Below, piece by piece: positions 1 to 7,446 of a DNA stretch of 18,245 nt (positions are counted from its first letter, which is position 1; every line of letters begins with the position of its first letter). The position numbers and the translations under genes were made by a program. Origin of the DNA: Chrysochromulina tobinii (taxonomy: Eukaryota; Haptophyta; Prymnesiales; Chrysochromulinaceae); contig JWZX01002615.1 of NCBI GenBank assembly GCA_001275005.1, positions 1-18,245 of the forward strand. The letters are read 5' to 3'. The notes under the pieces are model-generated. The model worked only from the letters and a program-made list of their open reading frames with translations. It was not told the DNA's origin and made no database searches.

Positions 1-640
1 AGAGGCGCGGAGAGGCGCGCGCATCGCCGCCGCCGAAGAGCAGTGCGTGTCACGAAGTTACGTACGAGCTCCGACGGTAGAGGTTACCTAATTAGTCCGA
101 CCGCTCCGACGGGCGACGGTCCGGCGGTATCGTGGTCGCGGCGCTCCGGCCCCGGGTGCGGTGTACGTTGCAATTTGCATGGGTGTATTGGTGAAGGCCG
201 GGCGAAACGCGGGTTCGGTCAGCGTTGCAGTTCGGTCCGCGTCCGCAGCGCGCGCCAGCGGGCACAGACCCGGGGCGAATAACGCGAAATACGAACCGCA
301 CTAGAGACACACACACAGCCAACCTACTCTTCGGCGGCGCGACGCCCCCAGTCTCTAAGGACTAAGCGCGCGCGCGCGACCGGGCCGCGACGCCGCCGCA
401 GGGCCGCCGCCGCGCCTCTTCGCGCCATACGCTCGCCCTCGAAGGCAATGCCTTCGACTCCGGGGCGGCAGCCTCGAGCCTGGAGCCTGCAGCCGCACCA
501 CGCAGCCGGCGGAGGCGTTAGGCGGGCGTTCGGCGGGTGGCAGCCTGAGGCGCACACGCAGCCGCGCTCTGCACTGTCGGTAGACGCGCCCTTTGGCGCG
601 CCCCCCGAAAGGGAACGCAAAATAAGTCACTCGACGCCGC
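1..640. other. Unassigned GC-rich region, no supported gene
   Basis: I see no protein that I can defend here. The first 350 bases have only short open frames with no recognisable motif and are rich in CG steps. 361-430 is a GC-dense run (alternating CG followed by GCCGCCGCCGC-like sequence). The longest plus-strand frame (ATG at 448) translates to Arg/Pro/His-rich sequence without domain character and overlaps a more protein-like signal on the minus strand. The region could be the 3' end or UTR of a gene outside the window, or intergenic. Confidence 0.5.
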
Positions 641-953
641 CGTCGCGTGACGAGCGACGGCATCGAGTAACGACAGTGTCGTGGCGACCGGCAGCTTTCC
701 AGCTTGCCCTTGCTGCCTTCAAACCACTCGCCGTACGGGAACGTGCCGTACTTGAAGAAGTGATCAATGTTCTCCTTGCGCATGATGCTGCGCGTTCGCA
801 CGAGCAATCGCAGCGAGTCATATTTGACACGAAGACCTGCTTGGCGTGCTCTGAAGCCGCCGCTTTGGCCGCATGCTTGCGTTGCTTCTTAGGCTCACTT
901 TCTGCCTTGCGTTTGCGCGGATTCCTGTCCTTGGCTCCAGCCGTTCTGGCCAT
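355..953 (-). other. Possible minus-strand gene or gene remnant, frame broken
   Basis: Two overlapping minus-strand frames look protein-like but do not join. Frame A starts with an ATG at 953 in good context (G at -3, G at +4) and begins MARTAGAKDRNPRKRKAESE, a basic, nuclear-type N-terminus rich in Lys and Arg. Frame B is open from 888 to 355 and contains ENIDHFFKYGTFPYGEWFEG and GSKGKLES around 715-770, which has balanced composition unlike the surrounding low-complexity frames. A short intron could connect them: donor CAG|GTCTTC with frame A ending at 837, and an in-phase AAG|GAG acceptor just before ENIDHFF. This is only a possibility; a frameshift or decayed copy fits equally well. I do not recognise the family. 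The tail towards 355 becomes Arg-rich and is probably not coding. Confidence 0.25.
629..668. repeat. Imperfect hairpin
   Basis: ACTCGACGCCGCCGTCGC (629-646) pairs with GCGACGGCATCGAGT (654-668) with one mismatch and a 3-base bulge, leaving a 7-base loop. A further short complementary pair, CACTGTCGG at 572-580 and ACGACAGTG at 670-678, flanks it (8 of 9 positions). The function is unknown. Confidence 0.6.
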
Positions 954-1368
954 GACGGGCGCGGACAGCTGCACCAAAAGCCGCTCGAATGGTCGTGAAA
1001 AAGCCGTGAAGGAGGAACCAAAAGCCTCACGCGGCTGTAGGGAAAGCCACCAAAAGCCTCACCAAAAGCTCCACCAGCACCGTCCAAAAACGCTCGAGAC
1101 TGGCCGGGACCGCGCCTTTTGGATCGATCGCGCCGTTACCTGTCCTTGGAAGTTGCACATCGGAGGGAGCCGGGACACACCCACCCACCCCCACCGGGGT
1201 AACCGCATACTTCCCCAAAGGTCCAGTAAGTCCAGTAAGTAATGTAACTGTCTGAAAAACTTCTTCACGAGACTTCCTTCGCGAATTTGGCACATTCGGT
1301 GTCCATTGCGTGCGCACGCTTCTATAGCAACCTAGAGAGGACGCGCTCCGCGAGAGGCTCGCGCAAGC
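954..1368 (+). promoter_or_regulatory. 5' flank and probable 5' UTR of the PARP fusion gene
   Basis: This 415-base gap lies upstream of the ATG at 1369. It has three near-copies of an ACCAAAAGCYYCAC-type element between about 1016 and 1078, a C-rich run near 1179-1198 and the direct repeat GTCCAGTAA (two copies near 1220-1240). If the minus-strand signal starting at 953 is a real gene, this gap would be a shared divergent promoter. No TATA box stands out. The start context at 1369 (A at -3, G at +4) is strong. Confidence 0.4.
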
Positions 1369-3630
1369 ATGGGCGCCAACGGTTCCAAGGGAAACTCGAA
1401 TTATACGTCACCCACACCAAACGATCTAGGCGGTGCAGGGTACGGCGTGCGCCTCTTCTCGCCGGTGCAGTCCGAGCGACCCAGAATGCCAGCGTTCACG
1501 CTCAAGGTGGGTATCGTCGGCTCTGGGAGGATGGGGTGCCTCATCGCCGGCGAGCTTGTGCGTCGCGGCTGCACGGTCGTCCTCTACGACATACACGAAC
1601 CAACGCGGACGAGCGCCTTCGAGAGGTTGTGCGAATTGGCCAAAATCTCCCTGCCCAAGCAGGACGCGGAGTCGGCGATTGCGAGCATTACAGTCGCCAA
1701 CTCCTTAAAGGATACCTTAGACCGCTCTGAGCTCATCTTGGAGTTGGTCCCTGAGGACCTCGCACTCAAGAAAGGGCTCTTCAACCAGATGTGCGATATC
1801 CTCAAGCAACTCGGGAGGTCGCCCGGCCAAGTCACCCTGTGCTCAGGCACGCTCACGATCCCGATCGGAGACATCATTGGAGACATTCAGACCCAGGAGT
1901 ACCGCGGCTCGTGCCTCGGCCTGCGCTTTCTACACCCCGTCTGGTTCATCGACGATGTCGAGGTCACCAACTGCGAACATACGAATCGCTCGACCCGCTC
2001 GAATTTAGATAAAAAGCTCAAGGCTCTCGATTTCCAGCCCTTCCTCTCTCAAAACGTAAGCAACAGGCGGAAGCTCAACCCGCAGGAGGTCGCCTTGTTC
2101 GTAAACAAGGCCGATCGGCAGAGACAGCGGAAGGTCGAGCAAGAGCAGCAAAGTGGCCTTCAACAAGACGGGCAGCTGCTTGACCAGCCGCGCTATCCGA
2201 TCGGCAGCAATGTGTATGTGAAACGGAGCGACGGAGAGGAGTGCATCGCCATTGTGACGAAGTACGATGCGGCGAAGAATTTCTACACGGTGGAGCTCGA
2301 GCAGGCTGGCTCTGGCAAGCTCAAGCAGTGCCGGGAAGATGCGATGCGAAATGGGCCGAGTGTACGAGACGCCGATCAGTTGAGACGAGAGGCCGAACTG
2401 AAGGCCGAGGCCGCCGAGAGGCTTCGAAAACAAGAGGCCGAGGAGCGGGACAAGCAGATTAAAGAGGCCACTGCCCGATTGGAAGAGAAATTGGCCAAGG
2501 CCGAGCGAGATGCCGAGGAGTTCCAAAAAAAGACGGATCTGGAGAAAAAAGAATTCTTGCGGCGCCAAAATTCACTGGAAGGGCAAAGGAGCAAGGCGGA
2601 GGAAAAGGCCAAGGCTGAGAGGGAGAAAAGGGAGGAGGCCGAGAAGAAGCGGGCTGAGGAGGCGGACGGCTTTTTGAAGCGTTTGAATCCCTTGGAGGAG
2701 CGGGACAAGATACGCGCCCCACCTGACTACTGGGATAAGAAGATGGCTGAAAAGGCGGCCGATGGCTTTGCCGCAATCGCCCTCAACAAGACCGACCCGA
2801 CCTTCGCCGCCCTCGGGCGGTTCTTGGAGACTGACAAGGTCAAGCTCGCAAAAAGCGGGGCCGATCGAGCCGGCACCTCGCACGATACACTGAAGCTGGC
2901 ATGCGCGTGGCGCCTCGAGAACCCCTCGCTATGGGACACGTACATGAGCGGCGTGCAAATGGTGGGAAAAGATATGGAGCGAATTAAAGCGGCGGGCGTG
3001 ACCGCGGGCAGCGTGCCGGTCATGACGGGCAGCGTGGCAAGCAGTCTGCCTGGCCAGCTGCGCGCGAACGTCAACGAGGCGTTCCTGATGCATGGGACCG
3101 TTCCGCACGTGGTCCTCCAGATCATCTCCAAGGGCATGAATGAGCGATTTGCTGGCGCTGCCGCAGGTACTATGTTCGGCCAGGGCAGCTACCTGGCCGA
3201 AGACGCGGGCAAGTGTGATCAGTACACCATGATGGACATGCAGCTCAATGCCGGCAATGCCTCGGATTTGCACAAGCGCCTGTACTCGCCGAGCGTGCCC
3301 CACCCGGGCAAGGTCTTCTACATCCTCGTGTGCCGCGTGGCGTTAGGCTTTCACGTGCGCATCCAGACAAATAGTAGGCCATTCAAAAGCGCAGACACGG
3401 GTCAACCCGTATTCCCAGTGAACGAGCGTGAGCTGGGCCCGGTGCCCGGCATCTCGGCGCCGGCCATTCTCCACCACTCACTGCTCGCCGACGTCCTCCA
3501 TATCATGCGGTACCGTGAGCTCCTCGTCTTCCACTCAGATTACATCTACCCCGAGTACCTGCTGGGCTACCAGCGGTTTCAGAGCGTTGGCGGCAGCCTT
3601 AAAGGTCCTTATGACGGGGTTAGCCACTAA
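1369..3630 (+). CDS. Fusion protein: HADH-type NAD-binding domain, SH3/Tudor-like segment, coiled coil, PARP catalytic domain
   Basis: A 753-aa intronless frame ending in TAA. Residues 1-8 (MGANGSKG) fit the N-myristoylation pattern MGxxxSK. Residues 46-200 resemble the 3-hydroxyacyl-CoA dehydrogenase NAD-binding domain: dinucleotide motif GSGRMG at 51-56, ELILELVPEDLALKKGLF at 121-138, and GLRFLHPVWFIDDVEVT at 184-200, which matches the GLHFFNP segment. There the catalytic His is replaced by Arg186, and the family's C-terminal dehydrogenase domain is absent, so hydroxyacyl-CoA oxidation is unlikely; NAD binding may remain. Residues 276-325 (YPIGSNVYVKRSDGE onward) look like a small SH3/Tudor-type barrel. 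Residues 335-440 are Lys/Glu/Arg-rich coiled coil. From about 510 to 740 is an ADP-ribosyltransferase domain with the H-Y-E set: His575 in HGT, Tyr608 in GQGSYLAED, Glu729 in YPEYLLGY. It probably transfers ADP-ribose from NAD+ to proteins at a membrane or in the cytosol. The PARP domain call is firm; target, location and the role of the NAD-binding domain are inferred. Confidence 0.92.
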   Translation: MGANGSKGNSNYTSPTPNDLGGAGYGVRLFSPVQSERPRMPAFTLKVGIVGSGRMGCLIAGELVRRGCTVVLYDIHEPTRTSAFERLCELAKISLPKQDAESAIASITVANSLKDTLDRSELILELVPEDLALKKGLFNQMCDILKQLGRSPGQVTLCSGTLTIPIGDIIGDIQTQEYRGSCLGLRFLHPVWFIDDVEVTNCEHTNRSTRSNLDKKLKALDFQPFLSQNVSNRRKLNPQEVALFVNKADRQRQRKVEQEQQSGLQQDGQLLDQPRYPIGSNVYVKRSDGEECIAIVTKYDAAKNFYTVELEQAGSGKLKQCREDAMRNGPSVRDADQLRREAELKAEAAERLRKQEAEERDKQIKEATARLEEKLAKAERDAEEFQKKTDLEKKEFLRRQNSLEGQRSKAEEKAKAEREKREEAEKKRAEEADGFLKRLNPLEERDKIRAPPDYWDKKMAEKAADGFAAIALNKTDPTFAALGRFLETDKVKLAKSGADRAGTSHDTLKLACAWRLENPSLWDTYMSGVQMVGKDMERIKAAGVTAGSVPVMTGSVASSLPGQLRANVNEAFLMHGTVPHVVLQIISKGMNERFAGAAAGTMFGQGSYLAEDAGKCDQYTMMDMQLNAGNASDLHKRLYSPSVPHPGKVFYILVCRVALGFHVRIQTNSRPFKSADTGQPVFPVNERELGPVPGISAPAILHHSLLADVLHIMRYRELLVFHSDYIYPEYLLGYQRFQSVGGSLKGPYDGVSH

Positions 3631-3983
3631 CCTCGACGATAATTATGGACAGCTGCTGAGTGCGGAGGGCTCTCCAAAGACTGATTGGAGAGTGCGGGCG
3701 TGTGTGTATCAGGTGCGGGGAGCATGCTGATCGCTGTGGGAAATCGTCAGGTAGCCAGGTTCCGATCGAACTTCGAAGGAATCTCCAGGCTTCCTCAGCG
3801 TACCGCGTACTCGCCATTACCATTAACCATACCGGCACCTAACGTATTGATTCTCGTGTGGATTCCACCTATATTAGCTGTCGTGTACGGCACAAAGCAG
3901 CAGTGGAGTTGTTAATAACCGAGGGGTGGCCGTGAAAGCTCACCGACCCCGGCGCGGTGCGATAGCTGGGTACCTACCGTACG
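3631..3983. other. Convergent intergenic region
   Basis: This 353-base gap separates two genes that converge (stop TAA at 3628-3630 on plus, stop TGA at 3984-3986 on minus). It is less GC-rich than the flanking exons and should hold both 3' UTRs. TTAATAACC near 3913 is the only A/T-rich element. I see no ORF of substance or clear canonical AATAAA signal. Confidence 0.6.
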
Positions 3984-5754
3984 TCAACTAACTTGCAGAT
4001 CCGCGCACGCTTCCTCGGTGCCTCGGATTGTGCGCCGGCGGTGGAGCCAATGCAGCCGGCGCCGCTTGGTGCCCCGGGGGGCGAAGTAGGCCGGGCACGC
4101 ACTCTGCAGCTGCCCAAGACGGCGCTGTTCGGTCTCGCGGAGTGCAGAGCGGAGAGCGCTCGCGTTGCGATCGGCATCGAGATCGGCATCGAGAACGGCA
4201 TCGCCGTCTGGCGCCACGCCGCAGTGGAAGCGTCGCATGAGCGACGCCACGTCAACGCCCGTCACAGCGCCCGTCACAGCGCCCGTCACAGCGCCCTGTG
4301 CCAGTGCCTTGGCACGTGCTTGCCCGAGCGCGGGCCATCGGAGCTCGAGCATGGGAACGTCCGGGTGCCTCTCTGCGTGCGCTCGCAGCGCATTTAGATG
4401 CTCCCGGCTGTACAGCCGAGGCATAGCGGCAGGCCCGGCCGCCTCGGCGATCGCCTCGCCGTTGGCTCCCAAAACGGTCGCCGAGGCGCTGTATCGAGCA
4501 CCGGTCGCTGAGGCGCTGTATCGAGCACCTAGATCGCCGTCGGCTCCCAAGGTGATCGTGAGGGCCTCCGCGTCCATCTTGAGAGGCGCTGTATCGAGCA
4601 CAGGGCGTGCGCCGCTCGCCGCTGTGCGAGAAGGTAGGCGCTGCGAAGCCGACAGCACGATTGGCAGGGAATCAGAGGCACTCGTATGGAATCAGTGGCA
4701 CTCGTATGTGATCAGTGGCACTCTTGTGCAACCAGACGCATGGCCTCATGGCCTCTCTGAGACCAGACGCACTCTGAGTGCAACCAGACAGAATCAGCGA
4801 GGCCATGAGGCTATTGCACTCAGAAAGGCAATTGCAATCAGCGAGGCCATGGGGCCCTTACACTCACCTGCCATGCCGGTAGCACGATGGGCAGATGGCA
4901 ACCGGCGCCGCCCATCGCCAGATGGCAGCTGACCACGTCTGCCACCTCATCGGCCTCCTCATCCATCGCCTCTGCCGGTGCCGCCGCCGCCGCCGCGCGC
5001 TCGCGGAGATGAGCCACCCCGGCGCCCTCGCGAATCTGACGAAACCCGGCGTCCTCGCGAATCTGAATCACGTAATCGTCTGCGACGCCGCTGATGGTCA
5101 TCGGATGACGCTTGAGCCAACGGCTGGCACAGTCCACGCGTGGGACGACTGGCACGCGACCCGTGATCGCCGCAAGCGCCGCGAGCAGCTGCAGCGCGTT
5201 GAGCAGCACACCGACCCCTTCGGAGGCCGCCGCCGCCTCTAGAAACTCCGGACCGAGCCGAATGGCTCGTAGCTGCCTAATTTGGAACGTGCCGATGGCG
5301 GGCGGCACGCTCGAGGTGGGCGCCGAGCTGGGCGCCCGGCGGTGCGCCTCCGCCGCGAAGGCGTCCCAGTGCCCGTAGGCGCCGAGCACATACGGACGGT
5401 TGGCCTTGAGAGTGTCGAGCGATCCATAATGGGCGAATTGCGAGCGGCTCTCGACGAGGTGAAGGGCGGTGCAGACGGGTCGACGGCTCGCTGGCCAACC
5501 CGCGGTCACCATCCAGTGACCCGTCGTGCAATGCAACCAGTCTGGCGCGGCCCCCACCATGTCCTCTGCCATGTCCTCCGCCGGTGGGGCCGCGAGTGTG
5601 GACATGGCACAGGTGGAGCTGTGGCAACGAGGCGCTCGAGGGCGAACCGCCGCGCCCTTCACACCCACGTCCTTCACACCCACGTCCTTCACACCCACGT
5701 CCTTCACACCCACGTCCTTCACACCTCGCCGACTCCCCACACTCCTGCTCCACT

Positions 5755-5818
<64 letters not shown>

Positions 5819-7205
5819 TTTGGAGGCGGAGGCACGCGGGAGCCATCCGAGACCTCCCGGCAGCAGATCAGGCCGCTCAGCGAGCCGCGCGGCATCCAGC
5901 CCCACTGTCGGCTCGAGAGGCCTCAGCACATTCCACAGCACAGGTTCGGAAAGCTCCCAAGGGCGCCGCTGAGGATGGCGGCGCGGCAGCGGCGGTAGCA
6001 GCCAGCGCGGTCGCAGCCCGCGCATCTGGGACGAACGGCGCCAGAGCTGACCGAGCAGCGCCGACGCGTTCGCGCGCGTGAAGCCCGAGGGCGGCCTGTG
6101 CAGCGCGCCGCCGCCTCCATCGCGAGTGAAGGCTTGGGGCGAGTGGAGCCATGTGAAGGCGTAGGTATGCTCTCGCATGACAGCGGAGGCGAAGGCGTCG
6201 GAGAAGATGCCCTGAGGTCCCACCGGAGGGATGCCATCAGTGCTCATCAAGGCGCAATCAAGGCGCAATCAAGGCGCAATCAAGGCGCAATCAGTGCGCA
6301 ATCAGTGCGCAATCAGTGCGCAATCAGTGCGCAATCAGTGCGCAATCAAGGCGCAATCAAGGCGCAGCGGCTTGTACCTGGTCCCACAGGCCCGCTACCG
6401 ACGGCGCACCCTGCGCGTCGCGCAGCGTCACTTGCTGCAGGAAGATTCGTAACCGACGGACCACATCCCACAGCAAGGACACAAGCCCGCCGCCGCTGGC
6501 GTTGGCGCCGCGGGCGTATAGCCAGCCAACATTGACGCGCGCGCCTTCGGGTGGCACGACGAGGGCGTACCGGTCGAGGGGCGCCGATCGGAGCAGCGCG
6601 TATGGGCTCGCGAGCACGAGCATGTCCGCGTCCGTCATCAGCACATTGACACGTTGCTCGACGAGCCGAGCGAGGATGAGCCACTTGGCCGACCAGAGCG
6701 TCCACAGCTCGGTGACGGCCGTGCCCGCCGAGGCATAGCGCTCGAAGCCAGGGATGCCGCGGCTCCAGCCGCACCACAGCCATGGCCACGTCGCCAGCGC
6801 ACGCACGCACGTCCGCTGCTTGTCAGCGAGGAGCAGCGCTCGCCTCTCGAGAGAGTGCGCCGCGAGCTGCTGCACAAGGTTGACGGCCCAGCCGATGCCG
6901 TTCCAATCGCTCGTGTAGAGGATGAGCTCATCGCCCTCGGCCACGGCTGCGAGCGCGTCGGCGATGCCCACAAGCGAATCGAGGTCAAAGATCCGCGAGG
7001 CCGGCTGCAAGAGCGATGCTCGCGGCGCCGGCGACGGCGGCATTCCCGTCGCTGCAAGAGATGGGGCACCCACTGGACGCACGGCCGAACGCTCCGTAGC
7101 ATCCACAATGCGGAGTGGTCGGGCGGTAGTCTGCTGCGAGGCGGAGAACAGGAGTGCGCCAAGGAGGAGGGCGGTGGCGGCAAGAAAGACCGTTCCGACC
7201 CGCAT
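3984..7205 (-). CDS. Type II membrane glycosyltransferase, nucleotide-diphospho-sugar transferase (GT77-like), 3 exons
   Basis: Exons 7205-6378, 6211-4868 and 4640-3984, all in phase 0, encode about 942 aa. Splice sites read CAG|GTACAAG...CCTCAG|GGC and CAG|GTGAGT...TCGCAG|CGC. The start is the ATG at 7205 (A at -3); the frame also runs a few codons upstream from a GTG. Residues 3-20 form a hydrophobic signal anchor, so the enzyme should sit in ER/Golgi membranes with its catalytic part in the lumen. WSAKWLILARLVEQRVNVLM followed by TDADMLVL (DxD at 192-194), VNVGWLYAR at 225-232 and GIFSDAFASA across the first exon junction match the nucleotide-diphospho-sugar transferase pattern. A C-terminal region (about 530-650) with ALAAITGRVPVVPRVDC resembles algal and plant GT77-type arabinosyl/xylosyltransferase relatives. 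Exon 2 carries poly-Ala and (VKDVG)4 inserts and exon 3 a (GAVT)3 insert, probably surface loops. Sugar donor and acceptor cannot be read from the sequence. GT77 is my best placement, not certain. Confidence 0.85.
4261..4296 (-). repeat. 12-bp in-frame repeat, (GAVT)3
   Basis: GTCACAGCGCCC occurs three times exactly in tandem on the plus strand, read on the minus strand as GAVT units in exon 3 of the glycosyltransferase. The 12-base period preserves frame. Confidence 0.9.
4477..4601 (-). repeat. Three copies of the GGCGCTGTATCGAGCAC motif in exon 3
   Basis: Copies lie at 4485-4502, 4512-4529 and 4585-4601. The first two are part of a 27-bp tandem repeat and are read as GARYSASAT twice. The third is read in a different frame relative to the motif, as VLDTAPL. 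The same motif, with C/T and A/G variation, recurs in the PHD-finger gene at the right end of the window. Confidence 0.88.
4641..4867 (-). other. Intron 2 of the glycosyltransferase gene, built of degenerate repeats
   Basis: A 227-base GT-AG intron. On the plus strand a 20-bp period is visible from 4671 (ATCAGAGGCACTCGTATGGA, then copies at 4691 and 4711 and a diverged one at 4731). ATCAG, which is CTGAT in the transcript, occurs at 4671, 4691, 4711, 4793 and 4837. CTGAT fits the branchpoint consensus yTnAy; the copy nearest the acceptor puts its A about 31 bases from the intron end. A perfect 13-bp inverted repeat, GCCTCATGGCCTC (4743-4755) and GAGGCCATGAGGC (4799-4811), could fold part of the intron. 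Confidence 0.8.
5658..5725 (-). repeat. 15-bp in-frame minisatellite, (VKDVG)4
   Basis: TTCACACCCACGTCC is repeated four times exactly from 5658 to 5717, with a partial fifth copy to 5725. On the minus strand it is read as VKDVG units in exon 2 of the glycosyltransferase (about residues 439-461). The exact identity of the copies points to recent expansion. Confidence 0.93.
5757..5819 (-). repeat. GGC trinucleotide run encoding poly-alanine
   Basis: About 20 uninterrupted GGC triplets on the plus strand are read as GCC alanine codons on the minus strand, within exon 2 of the glycosyltransferase (about residues 408-428). Pure codon repetition indicates slippage-prone, probably length-polymorphic DNA. 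It lies just before the VKDVG repeat in the protein, so both may occupy one disordered loop. Confidence 0.92.
6212..6377 (-). other. Intron 1 of the glycosyltransferase gene, mostly an 11-bp satellite
   Basis: A 166-base GT-AG intron (donor CAG|GTACAAG, acceptor CCTCAG|GGC). From 6248 to 6367 it is an 11-bp tandem array on the plus strand: four CAAGGCGCAAT, five CAGTGCGCAAT, one CAAGGCGCAAT and a partial last unit. Read as RNA, the second unit type contains CTGAT, a yTnAy branchpoint-like motif. One further CTGAT at 6236-6240, outside the array, places its A about 25 bases from the acceptor and is the best branchpoint candidate. Confidence 0.82.
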
Positions 7206-7446
7206 TGTGGTGTGACCATTCACAGCCCATGGTTACGAATTCGACACCCAAGCACTGCGGTTACTAGCTCGGGAACCCCTGTTCACACGAAGGGGAAGTC
7301 AAAAGTCGGTCACCCGCAGTCCGGTATAGCTCGGATCACGGCCTCGGTAATCGGTTTCATTATCTTCTCTGTGTACACATCTCAGACACTCTCTCCTCTC
7401 TGACTGGCCCGGGCCACAAACCACTCGAGAATACTCTCGAGGGTGA
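7206..7446 (-). promoter_or_regulatory. Intergenic spacer between the two tandem glycosyltransferase-type genes
   Basis: This 241-base gap must contain the promoter of the gene starting at 7205 and the 3' end of the gene ending at 7447. It is less GC-rich than the exons. An inverted repeat with 7-bp arms, CTCGAGA (7424-7430) and TCTCGAG (7435-7441), with a 4-base loop, lies six bases past the upstream gene's stop codon. A CT-rich stretch follows at about 7379-7402. No TATA box is obvious. Confidence 0.45.

Noticed and set aside
448-1242. Long plus-strand open frame of 264 codons
   Set aside because: Composition is Arg/His/Pro-rich with no domain-like stretch, and the minus strand of the same region reads more like protein. 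GC-rich DNA readily yields such frames.
4165-4932. Plus-strand open frame of 255 codons
   Set aside because: It runs antisense through glycosyltransferase exon 3, intron 2 and the end of exon 2, with repeats read as peptide repeats. It is a shadow of the minus-strand gene.
5282-5998. Plus-strand frames with poly-Gly, poly-Ala or poly-Arg
   Set aside because: They are translations of the GGC run and of the minisatellite on the opposite strand to the real gene.
6248-6367. Short regular repeats resembling a CRISPR array
   Set aside because: The units are contiguous 11-mers without spacers, lie inside a eukaryotic spliceosomal intron and have no cas genes nearby.
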